From Xiphias gladius (Eukaryota > Chordata > Actinopteri > Istiophoriformes > Xiphiidae), in the NCBI RefSeq assembly GCF_016859285.1, contig NC_053413.1, positions 14,113,001 to 14,177,000 of the forward strand: DNA of 64,000 nucleotides. Direction: 5' to 3'. The notes beneath the pieces are model-generated. The model saw only the letters and a program-made list of their open reading frames with translations, did no database searches and was not told where the DNA came from. A program made the position numbers and the translations under genes. The stretch's first letter is position 1. Every line of letters starts with the position of its first letter. Shown piece after piece: positions 27,691-38,800 of the stretch.

Positions 27691-28819
27691 GACCTCTACA
27701 CGTTGCACTGGCCAGCGTCAATGCAACCTGGCCGCTCTAAGAGAGAACTGAGAGCCGAGGCGTGGAAGGCCTTGGAAGAACTTTAAGAAGAGGGTAAAAA
27801 TACAATGAAACACAACATAACTTGTAGCAGTTAATTTATTCACTAGAGTTGGTAAGAAATGTATGTTTTAATTTTTTGGGATACAATGGTCATCTCAACC
27901 TGCAAAATTACTAGGCCAAAAATCTTTGTGTGAGACACGTTTCATTTTCTCTATGTAACATCTCTCTCTCGCTCTCTGTTCCTGCAGGGTCGTGTCGTTT
28001 TATCAGGGTTAGCAACTTTATGATTCACCACCTGGAACAGTTAAAGCAAGACTGCTCCTTGGTGCCACATGTTAACCAAGTAAGTATTCCACAAAGCCCA
28101 TAGTAGGAAGAAAATGTTTTCCCTTTGAAAAAAAAGACACGACCTTGGCCTAAAACATGCCTGATATTATTATCAGTATTGTTACATAAACTAATAACAT
28201 CCATCATCAAGCGGAGTACCATCCGTTCCAGCAGCCCAATAAGCTGATCGAATACTGCCGTCACGAGGGCATCGCATGTCAGGGTTACTGCCCTCTGGCC
28301 ATAGGAGTTGTACTAGGGAGAAGAAAAATGTATCAGTTTGTGACAGCGTTAGACTAGTGTCAGATTTAGATTTAGAAGGAGTCAAATTATATATATTTGT
28401 ACAAAATATAGGCACACACTTAGAAAACGAATGCTAGTATCAACTTTTTAAAAATCCTTTTTGGTCAGATTTCTTTCATCGCAGTGTTATTAATTCTTGT
28501 ATTCCTCTTAGAATGGAGTCATTACAATTCCAAAGTCAACAAAAAAGGGGTGTGTGGTTGAAAACTGTCAGGTGAGTTATAAAAATAAAATGATCAGTTT
28601 TGAAATTTGAATTATCAATTACTTTTACAACTTGTACTTTTTACAATCAATACCCTATTGATTTTTTTTTTTTTAATTTGTAGCACCACCTCTGCTCGTT
28701 TTTTCCTGCTATTTACACCCTTTTAGGTGTTTGGCTTCCAGCTGGAGGAGGAAGACATGGAGGCTATAAAGTTGCATGGTGGGAGACATGTGCCCTGGGA
28801 TCCAACAAATGTGGAGTGA
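27691..28819 (+). pseudogene. Truncated, disabled duplicate of the aldo-keto reductase (exons 3-7 equivalents)
   Basis: Blocks match exons of the intact copy in order. 27691-27793: exon 3, DLYTLHWPASMQPG. 27988-28080: exon 4, SNFMIHHLEQLKQDC. About 28211-28305: first part of exon 5, EYHPFQQPNKLIEYC. 28512-28571: exon 6, NGVITIPKSTKKG. 28727-28819: exon 7, ending HVPWDPTNVE. Seen breaks: exon 3 has an in-frame TAA where the intact gene reads Tyr (WKALEEL then stop); the exon 5 acceptor lost a base relative to the intact copy; exon 5 loses similarity after PLAIG; and the catalytic-motif GVSNF reads RVSNF. No copy of exons 1-2 was found upstream. The splice sites of exons 4 and 6 are still good, suggesting fairly recent decay. 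It is a partial tandem duplication, not a processed copy, because introns remain. Confidence 0.88.
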
Positions 28820-31800
28820 CACAAGGAATGCTTGCGGCAGAAAAATTCACTAATGCCCTCAGCTCGATAACTCTTCAATGAGAGATTAAAGACTAAACAT
28901 TAACTCCTGCATAAACTACAATTGATTTAACGTGTAGTGTATATTCAATGTCCACGTGAGGATGCATAAGAGAGAATAATAATGATAGAAACTTTTTTTC
29001 TACTATTTTACTTTCTATCATATCAATTATTATTCTCATTTCCTTGGGTTACGGAGGTTATGAAATTGCACATATTTATTTTGCATATTTAATTTTGCAA
29101 CTGGATTGGATGAATATGTTTCATTAGTGGATGACACTAAAGTAACACAGATACCTTGTAGTTTTATTCAATGCTAATAATATAGCTTAGCCAAATCTTC
29201 CATCATAAAGAAGTTCTCATACTTTGGGCACTGTGTTGTTTTGGCATCTCTAAACAAAGAACAAATGTAGCTTTTTTACTTGTATTTTAAAAGAAAATAC
29301 AAATAATTGACTCAAATGGTGCATGTGTGTTGCTGAGCAAGGCTGGTGCCTGAGCAATTCATAATAATTAAAATGATTATTACTGATTGTCAGTAGTGGA
29401 AGAAGTATTCTGATGTTTAATTTATAGCAATTGCTTGACATTTTTACAATTATACTTTTTCACTTGCTTGCCAAGAGTTAGATAAGATTGATACCACTCA
29501 TATCTGTCTGATAAATACAAAGCTAAAGCCAGCAGCCAGTTAGCTTAGCTTAGCACAAAGACTGGCAACAAGGGGGAAAAGCTAGCCTGGCTCTGTCAAA
29601 ATCCACTGGTTGCTTGGTAACTGCTCCTTGTTAAGAAATTGTTCTGCACATAACCACCCATTATATGCCAGATAACATTTTTTATAATTTGTTTTTAATA
29701 CGGATTAATCAAACGACAGTTTTGTTACTTTTGGACAGAGCAAGATGAACTGTTTCCTCGTTTTCAGTCTTTTTGCTAAGCTAAGCTAACTGGCTTCTGG
29801 TTCAGGCTAACGTTACATATTTTCTGTACAGCCATTAGAGTGGTATCAATCTTCAAACCTAACGATATCATGACATGTGCTCCATGACAAACTGAAATGC
29901 TCGAGTATGAAAACCTAAATTTGTTCTTAAGTCCAGTGTATGGGTCAGTGTACATACTTACTACCAAGGCTGACTCTATGTGTATGTTTCATTTTAGTTC
30001 TTCAAGCAAGGGCTTGCTAAAGGTCATCACGGTATTTCCAGCACCGAACCTAGAGCAGTTTGCTTCCAGATTAGGTCAAAAGGGTGTTGTGTTCCAGTGA
30101 AAACTGAGAGCAGTGTAAACTGGGACCTACTCTGGACAAAAAACAAAAAACAGTGTTTGTCTCTCCAAATGTGAAAATCAACCCAAACAAAGGCTTTTCA
30201 GGGGCACATGCAGATGACAAACAGCACAGTATGATGTGGGAAGAAGGTGTCACCCTTAAGGTAAGGCGGGTCTTAAACACATCTACATCTGTCTTGTAGA
30301 TTAGAACCCGTGCAGCAGGTTTAGGAGAGGAATGAAAAAAAGTCAAACGTACATATGATAATTCTTCTCAAGGGATACCCTGCAAAGTACTTCCTGTCAA
30401 CTCACCACCACCTCTTAAGTCTTTCGCAACCATGCTCAGTTCCCATCAACAATCTGCTACGTTAGCTGCATTTCTCTGGTGTTTTCCCCTCTTTGTACAG
30501 CGACGCCCGCACCTTAACTCAACCAGTGGTAACAGTTGATTTGCAAACTATCTCAAGGAGAGGGGCAGTGTGGGCTTGATCTTGCATAACAGACTTTGAT
30601 TCCTGGCTATTTAAACAGAGCAGTTCAGTTAGTGTATGTACAGTTTATTTTATGGTCTGCATATTTGTAATTTTATGGAACTTATTTGCTCAAACATTCA
30701 AGCACATGTGAGCCGAAGGAAGAACAATCACCCACAACACCATTGAGGGTACTTGAAGAAAAGATCCTGTTACATCAGTATCACAGTAGTGGCTCTGACA
30801 TATTTCACATTAAGTCTTCAGCACTGTTCTAAAAAGAAAAGCTCAGAGTGACAAAATACATACCTTCCAATATACAAATATTAAGACCCTTAAAGGAGTA
30901 CTGCCACCCTTTCCCAAAGAACAGATTCAATGCTTCTCGAAGTCCTGTCGCACAAGCGCTAAACCATGAGTAGTGGGTGTTATTCTTTACTCTATTTCTT
31001 ACTGCACTTTCTCAAAGATATTTCCTTCAAAGTTTAGTAATGTTCTGAATGGGTGATTTCAAAACATCTGTCTGTTTACGAGATAACGAGATAACCAATG
31101 CAACTAGGAATCCTATTGTACACAACCGCTTGCTCTCTCCAAATTGAATCTGTCCAAAAGCAGAAAGACACATTTTCTCCTTTGTTCCCAGGTCAAGGTT
31201 TTGTTTTTTTGTTTTTGTTTTTTTAAAGCAAATTATGTGTCTTCCTCCACTTAATTTGTATTTAAGCCCTGCCATAAATGTTTTGTAGCACTCAGCATAC
31301 AGTTTTTGATGATTTGAGAAAACAATCAACTCAAGGTCCCCTTACTTGCTCGTTCTGGACCTTTCAACCATACTGCACAGTCTTTGTCAGCAGAGGAAGA
31401 CATTAAAAGTTAAGTCAACATGGACGGTAGTCCTGTAGGTGCTGAGAATCATGGAATGTTTGAACGCCTAGAGTTCTTTAATAAGTTTAGCAAACTCCAT
31501 CTACTGGTGAAGACAGTGGTATGGTCAAAAGCTCCAGAACAAGTAAGTTGACATGAGTTGAGATTGTTCTGTCAACTGCTGTTTCTGAGGTCAATAATAA
31601 ACTGACAGTTTTTTTTTGATGAGAATTGGTTAAATAGGTGTTGATTCAGCTCTGTAGTAATTTAAGTGTTAAGCGACTAGTTATTGAGTAGCTTTTGTGT
31701 AACTTCAGGCAGACAAGACAGAAAAGTAGTGTTTCTCTGACCTCTCATGCTGCACCTGTAGTCACACCCAACATGATGTCCAAATGTTCTGACCACACCC

Positions 31801-33894
31801 TGAGCACGCTTTACATCATTGCAGAAATGTGAGAACTTCACCGCTGGGGGCTGGAAAAAGATTTTCGGCTACTTTAAAGTTGCTCTTTAACATGAACTCT
31901 GTTAAAAATAAAACAATGACAAAAAACACTCAGAGTTAGCAATATCATTTAATCTTTCCCCCTCAGCTTAGAATCACTGTTGTACATAAGTTACATTTTG
32001 TTTTTCTCAATTTCACAGGTTCATTTTTTTCTCTTCAAACTTCCAGTTTGACCTCCCTCTTGTATCAAACAAAAAAAAGCAGATTGTATTATACAAAAAT
32101 GCAAACCAATTTTCACACAGTGAATTCTCTTACAAAGTCATAAAATGGCGTAATAATGGCTACATCCACATTGGAGGAAGATAATTCTAGACATTCCTTA
32201 ATGGAGTATAATATACATATAAAAACTTCTTTTTTCTTGCTGAAATCAAACCTGTACCTTAATTTAAGAGATATTTTACAAGGGAGTAATCATATAAAAA
32301 ATCCTTTTGCGAATTTCCCCAGAAAGTCAGGGAATAAAATGTGAGCCTCAAACAGCAGTAACAGAGTTCAGTGGTCAAGGGTGGGAGTGGAGGGGTTAAC
32401 TGTTTATGTAAACGAGGGCTAGAGGCAGCAGTTCCACTCAGAAACAAAAACACACAGGAGATTGAAATGAACAGTTTTTGCTACTTAATAGATAGTAAAC
32501 CACCCCATAAGTCATTGTATGTCAGTTCTGCTAAGCTAAAGGCGTTTTGGGCTCATTCAGACCTGCATAGACCCATCAGGTAGAATCAGCACTGTGATAG
32601 TTTTGGTTGACTTGCACTTAAGAGAGAATGAGAAACAACATATTGAATTAACACCATTCGATATTGACAATTCATGGCCAAACCCCATTTCCTTATTTCA
32701 TAAGTCAATATACTGAGTTTCTTAAAGTTTATGACAGCAGAATTAAGCTAGGTTGCCAATTTTGTGAGATTAGTTGTCAAAGAGGAACAAAACTATTGTG
32801 TGACTGTCACTCGGATACTCTTGTATCTCACTCGCTGTTGACTACACATCAGGTCAGTTGATGCATTCAAGACTGTAAGACTTGCAGGTCAGTAAATTCA
32901 CTCAACTATTGCAGAAACAAAACAAAACAAACAAAAAGAGAGAGAGAAAAAACTACAAACCCAGCTATGTTGACAACATTTCCTTAAAAAAAAAAAAAAA
33001 CAAAAACAAAAAAAAAACCAAAACAGTAAAATTACATTTTGCTTCAAACCTTGAGAGATTTGCATTATTGCGTTGTTGCTGTTTTGTATGATATTTTGAA
33101 AGGGGGGGGGTCCTGCTAGAGTCCATCTATATGACTCTAAATCATGCCAATTCAGTGTTAGTATATTTTGAGGTCATCTCATGCTCCTAAAGCAAACAAG
33201 GTAAAGGAGCATTGCAAGAGGATTTAAGGCCAACCTTTCATTGGAGACTTCCTGAATATCCTTGGGGTGGGGGATGGGAAAAAACCCCCAACACTTTTCT
33301 AATACCTCAACACTATCACCCAGTAGAGCACACTTTGAGGGGACCCAAAAAAAAAAAAAAAAGTCAGGGTACATTTTCTACAATACAATCTAGCACACAC
33401 AAAACTTCTCCATAAATTTTCCAAAGTTACAGAATTTTGTCTTCTTTGGAAGCATAGTCTATTAAGAACATCTTTGTTTGAACACAAACGATTAAGTGAA
33501 CACACATCAATGCGCACAGAAGTCCTTCGTCTGGGAAAGGATAAAGTCTGTGTTGGCAACCAGTGGACAGAAAACAAATCAAACACCAACCAAAAAAAAA
33601 AAAAAAAAAACTTTTGCTGATTCTAAGTAGAGATCATTTAATATAAATGCTGAGCGAGTAGAATAAGAGGTGGCACGTTAATAGTGCTTTAGTATATTAA
33701 TGTATGTATACATACTCATATGTATAAGTGAGCTGTGTACCTAAACAATAAATGTAGCAAGAAAAACCAGAGGCTTGAAGTATGGTTGGAAAAACTTTAA
33801 AAAAAAAAAAAAACAAAAAAAAAAAAAACATCTACTATCAAGGCGCTGACAAATTGGAAGAGATGCCCATCAAGCAACCCAGATGAGGATGACA
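28820..33894. other. AT-rich stretch between the reductase pseudogene and rc3h1
   Basis: Apart from the palindromic MITE at 29466-29863 I see no gene. Homopolymer-rich A runs (33000, 33350, 33590, 33800) read as U runs on the rc3h1 strand, so part may be an extended rc3h1 3'UTR. Confidence 0.4.
29466..29863. mobile_element. Palindromic MITE with long imperfect terminal inverted repeats
   Basis: The left end GATTGATACCACTC (about 29487-29500) has its inverse GAGTGGTATCAATC near 29838-29851. An inner pair CAGTTAGCTTAGCTTAGC (from 29531) is mirrored by GCTAAGCTAAGCTAACTG (to about 29792), and AAGACTGG faces CAGTCTTT. The middle has no coding potential. This architecture and the AGCTTAGCTTAGC core match a very common teleost non-autonomous DNA transposon. 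Confidence 0.7.
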
Positions 33895-34605
33895 GACACA
33901 AAAACATTTGTGTCTTTATTGAATTGACTCATCAGTTATCAGGGATTTCACAAACTCTGTCAGTTTCTCAGTACCCCTCGTCTTACCATAACGGAGGCCC
34001 AACATGAAACTAAAAGGACTTGACCCAGAGCGCCTCTTCTGTCCTTCAACCGTTCAAGCACAAGGGCTCACTCGCTCGCAGCAGAGCTGTAAAACTGTTG
34101 TCAATCATGCTAATTGTTTACAAAAGGCAAAGAGCTCCATGTTGAGCATCAGCAGTAAACAATTTACATGATGGAGAAAGAGCAATAATAGTGACAATGG
34201 TGGTGATGATGACAGCCAAATGATGAAGAGAAAAATGTGATAAATTGAACGGAATATTGTACTACTCACCAATAAAGATGCTTAAATATACTCAATACAA
34301 TATAAATTATTAAATCTAAGGTTTATTTTGTTTACCCCTCAGTAACCAACACTATTTTCCTCAGCTGTAAACATGATTTCAAACGTACTGTAGCTAAGAG
34401 CCCTACAACAGTCAGCTACTTTTTTAAGAGTACAATTGATAAGTCTGGGTTTTGCTCCAAATTTAACCATTTCATGACAGAGAGAAGGACGTGCATCCAG
34501 TTAAGCTCGAGGCACCTTCACTAGGTGAGCTTCACCCCCCAAAATCGTAATAACGTAAAGCATGAAAAAATAAAACAAAAATTCAACAAAGACACAAGGG
34601 AAGGC

Positions 34606-34620
34606 AACTTCATAGAAGTT
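34606..34620 (-). promoter_or_regulatory. rc3h1: Candidate constitutive decay element (CDE) stem-loop in the rc3h1 3'UTR
   Basis: In transcript sense the sequence reads AACUUC-UAU-GAAGUU: a perfect 6-bp stem (a seventh U-G pair extends it) closed by a pyrimidine-purine-pyrimidine triloop. It fits UUCYRYGAA, the consensus bound by the ROQ domain of Roquin proteins. It lies about 1.2 kb after the stop codon. The match is seen directly; binding is inferred. Confidence 0.55.
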
Positions 34621-35668
34621 AGGAGAACAAATGACAAGATAATCCCAATGGGGAGGCCTTTTGTGTTGCCAGATAAGAGGCTCTGAGGAGGGAAATCCTT
34701 ATTTATTTACCCTGACATTATAAAGTCAAGTTTATACTCATTCACCTGACTCCTGAAGCAGAAAGATTCACTCTCAAAGCCAGATCATGTGCATTCACCA
34801 ACAAAAAAAAAAAAAAAAAAAAGAATTTTTTTCAAGCATGCTGTGACTGGAATGCAGCCCTTTGGAGCACAGACGAAAGGCATTGTAACAGAACCACATC
34901 AGGTCACATCATAACCAAGAGAAGAACTAGTAGATTCCCTTATAGAAAACTTGTGGAAAGCTCATTATCAAAAAGACTCATTGCAATCTTTAAAACAGAA
35001 TGCTTCAATTAAATATAGAATATACTGCTTTCAAGTATGAAACAGACATATGATGCGTTCATAAAATGCACTAATAAAATTATACTTCACGTGGCAGGTG
35101 AGGAAGTGCCTGTGGTGCAAAAGTGATGTCTAAAACACCTTGAATCTCTATTTCGGCTAAATACTGGTGGAACATTGTATTGCTTTTCCCTCCTCAGACC
35201 GTCTAGATCTGGGCAACCACTTTTTTACGATTCTGGGGGTGAGTGCCAAGCAACACACCTCTGCTGTTTCCTACAATACCTTCCACACATCAGCAGATTG
35301 TTACAAGAGAGGTTCCTCAGAGTGCCTGTGATGTGATAGTCCTTGTTGGTCTACTCCTCTGCATCTAACCGTTCATTGACATGTATGCTGGGACATTTCA
35401 ACCAAAAATATTATATGGGGAGAATCAATCGAATACTTGACTAAGCTTTTGTGTTGCATAAGGGTGGAATAGGCCTATCCTTTCTGAATGACGTTACAAT
35501 AACACTGCCAACATCACCACCATTTTCTCTTCGTGTTATATATATTGCGAGCCTTGTTAATCTATTATCCCAGTACAAAAGAAAAGAAAAAAGAAAAAAA
35601 GAAACACACAAGAAATGTTATCATATGCCCTGGTTTCCAGGCAAGGAAAGTCATTAAAAAAAAGCTCA

Positions 35669-35677
35669 TTCACAGAA
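35669..35677 (-). promoter_or_regulatory. rc3h1: Second, weaker CDE-like motif in the rc3h1 3'UTR
   Basis: Transcript-sense UUCUGUGAA fits UUCYRYGAA. The flanks add only G-U, U-G and U-A pairs, so the stem is much weaker than the one at 34606-34620. It lies about 160 nt after the stop. Confidence 0.35.
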
Positions 35678-35837
35678 CAAAAAGAAAGAAAATTCATATC
35701 ACGGCAGATACTGCTCATCTTCTAAGTAGAATGGGTGTATGTGTGCCTGTGCATGCTTTTCAATCGAGCATCTTGAGTGTGTGCGTGTATGTGCGTGTGT
35801 GTGTGTGTGTGTATGTGTGAATGTAAGTGTGTACTGC

Positions 35838-38800
35838 CTAAGAGCAGGAATGGACAACGCCATTCTTCTGCATCTCTGAACCAGTGGCACCTGGATCAGA
35901 ACACAGACTCAACGCAGACGTCTTATTGGTTAGTGACAGCATGGACCCGCCCACTGCACTTTCTTGCAGACTGCTGGAGCCGTTTGACACCTCACTGAAA
36001 GGGGGACAAAGGACCCAAGTGAGAACTGATAGGTGGACAGACTAATTAATGGAATGCATGCACATTCAGTAAAATGTACTATTGTTTATGTTCAAGTATG
36101 TGTATACCTACCCAAGAGCCAGGGAGATTTCTTCCAGCTGAGTCTTGTGCTCTGGTTGTCCATTCTCTGCAGGTTTCATCTTGTACTGCTGAACATCATG
36201 CACTACTTGGTTTTCCTGGTTTGGAAATGGGCAAAACGTAATTAGTTGCTGTTACTGTTGTACGCATATATGCACTTGTCATTGTGGTATAAAAGTGCCT
36301 AAATAAGCTGTATGATGGTTTAACACAGTTTCCACAAGGAGAGACTGAAGGGATTCTTAAGGAAACCCCTTACCATAGCCATCTCTCGGGTCCTCTTGCC
36401 GATCTCTCTCTCCACCTGGTGGAGCTCCAGGCTTAGCTGTTCGCTGGAGACAGCTGTTGCACTTGCTCCCCCCGCTGGCCACTTGGGCTGTTGTTGCTGC
36501 TGGGCGGCTGCTGCTGCCGCCGCCGCTGCTGCTGCTGCCACCTGGCCCTGGCTGGGCTGCACAGGCTGACCTGCCAGTGCACTGGCCTCTCTCTGCAGCA
36601 GTAAAGAGTTACTGGCAGCCTGTATTGTGAAACAGGAAGTTAAGGGGATGAGTGTGCAATTTAGTAATTTCTGGTAATAATCTGAAGAAATACAGCATAA
36701 AATACAAAATGTGTTTTTTGAGACTGGATATTTCAGTATTATGACTAGACTGTATGACTGCCAACTTCCTTTATTGTTCACCACAATTATGGTCATGATG
36801 AATGATAGCAGGGCTATAAATGCATTAAACATGAATAGTCTCCTCTGGAGTTTAAAAACATTTTTAGATGTATTTAAGTAGTTCAACATTTTTGAAAATG
36901 TCAAATTTATCCCATTTATCTATTCTCCCAGACCTTCGTAGGTCCTGTTAGAGAGCATACACACCTCCATGCTGTGCATCTGGGTCTGTTGGTTGATCTG
37001 CTGGTTGACCTGTTGCAGCTCAATTTTTAACTGTTCTCTGTCTGGGGCTGCCATTGGTAGGCTGTGAGGATGACATACAGTCAAGAAATTTACATAACTG
37101 CTTTACAATCAAACTTTTCACTTTCATACATGTATTTCTGTTATTTTTATGAAACCGTGATCAGTATTATAATCATATGAATATTACAAAGATGAAAGGA
37201 AAAACAAATGCAGGCCTCACCGCTCACTAAAGTGTCCCTGAGAGGAGGAGGCAGTCTGGTGGGAGGGGTATGAAGCTCCACCCCATCCTCCATGACTTCC
37301 ATATGTGTATTCTGCCAGTGGCGAGGGGTAAAATAGTTGTCAGAAATGTTTTCATGACAAATTAGAATGATTAAATGCCACAAATATGGGAAATGACCAT
37401 GTTGCCAAAATTCCATTTAAGAGGTACGAGTGGTCAGTGAGGTGAAAATTAGTAGAGAATTTGTCAATATCAGTAAATTACAAGTGTTATTAAGTATACA
37501 AAAATCACATGGTACATATGTATATATAAACGATATTTTTTGTTTTAATCATTTTTTTGTTTAATTAAATGTTTCAATCTCAAGTATTTAAGAAATAGGT
37601 CTGATAAAATTTTACTTGATGTGAGAAAAGAGAAAATCCATCACTCAGTATGAAAAGTTTAGAAAGCTTATAGAGATTTAAATTAATTATTGACCATCCC
37701 TAATAAGCAGTATCCTACTCCACCTGAGTACACCAATTATACTTTCCCTGTAACATCACGAAGACTTGTAGGTTATTAAAAAAAACAAAAAAAACAAAAC
37801 AAATCTAATATATACCCAAATACAACTTTCACAGCATAAAAAAACATTATAGTTATGAATGCAACAAGACAAATGCCTCTGAGTCAGCTGAATTCCGGAA
37901 ATGATATTGGGATCCTTATTTCCTGTTGATGCAGACTGACTAACTGTGTTCATCAGTCATTAATAGGTTGCTGTGCACATGATGTCTTACCTGGCATGGC
38001 CATGTGTTTAGAGTTTGGGTTCTGGGGAGTAGAGGCCATAGCCTGCACAGGGCCGGTGGTTTGGTAGCCTGTCTTTGAGGTGCGGGAAATGGCACCAAAA
38101 CGTGATACTGTGGGCTGGGGGCCAAACGGGATAATGGGGTCATCGTCTTTGACTTCTGCACCCCTCCGAGGAGCCTCCAGCGATGGTTCCCTCAGACCCT
38201 TAGCCTCCACATTCTGACAGACAGGGGGGGAGGGAAGGACAAAGAGAAGAGAGGTTATGATATGGAGAGATCTGAAGAAGAGTCAGAGTGAGCAAAATGT
38301 TCTTTTCTCAGTTGATAAACTGTGGTTACACAAAGATTGTTTTTGTCAGTAGAATAAAGAGTAAAGATGAACAAAAAGCACACTTGTCAGTTCTGGCTGA
38401 TTACACTTGCTAAAACAAAACAAGATAAAATAGCATAATAGCTTGCGTTATTTAACATTACCTCGATTATTCAGTCAGGTCCTATACATTGTTACGCTGA
38501 CCTTGTGCTTCAATGCTCAGTCTTTCTAGAACCACAATGCATCAAGGAATCTAACATTTTCCCACCCCTAATGTCTACTCAGGAAACACTGATGTGGTAA
38601 TGAAGTTATCCATCTGAACTCACCATCATCTCCATGGTACCAGAAACCATAACATCTTTGGGTTTGGCATCCTTTGTACCAATGTAGGAGCCAATGGTTT
38701 CACAAGACCAGGGAGAGTATTGCCCTGCATAGTCGGGCTCTCTGCATTTCACAATGCTTTTGGAGTTCTCTTCACCGTACTGCAGACGCAAAACATTCAG

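Larger units (their letters stand above)
33895..35837 (-). other. rc3h1: Presumed 3'UTR of rc3h1
   Basis: The stretch runs from the stop codon to just past an AATAAA on the minus strand (33920-33915), followed by the T/GT-rich TTTTTGTGTCTGTC. It is AT-rich with no coding exon. It contains two matches to the Roquin-binding loop UUCYRYGAA, described separately. A longer form extending towards 32 kb is possible, since mammalian RC3H1 has a long 3'UTR. Confidence 0.55.

Noticed and set aside
36320..36904. 194-residue minus-strand frame
   Set aside because: Only 36619-36374 is exon (rc3h1 exon 17). The rest is read-through of both flanking introns, which have good GT and AG sites.
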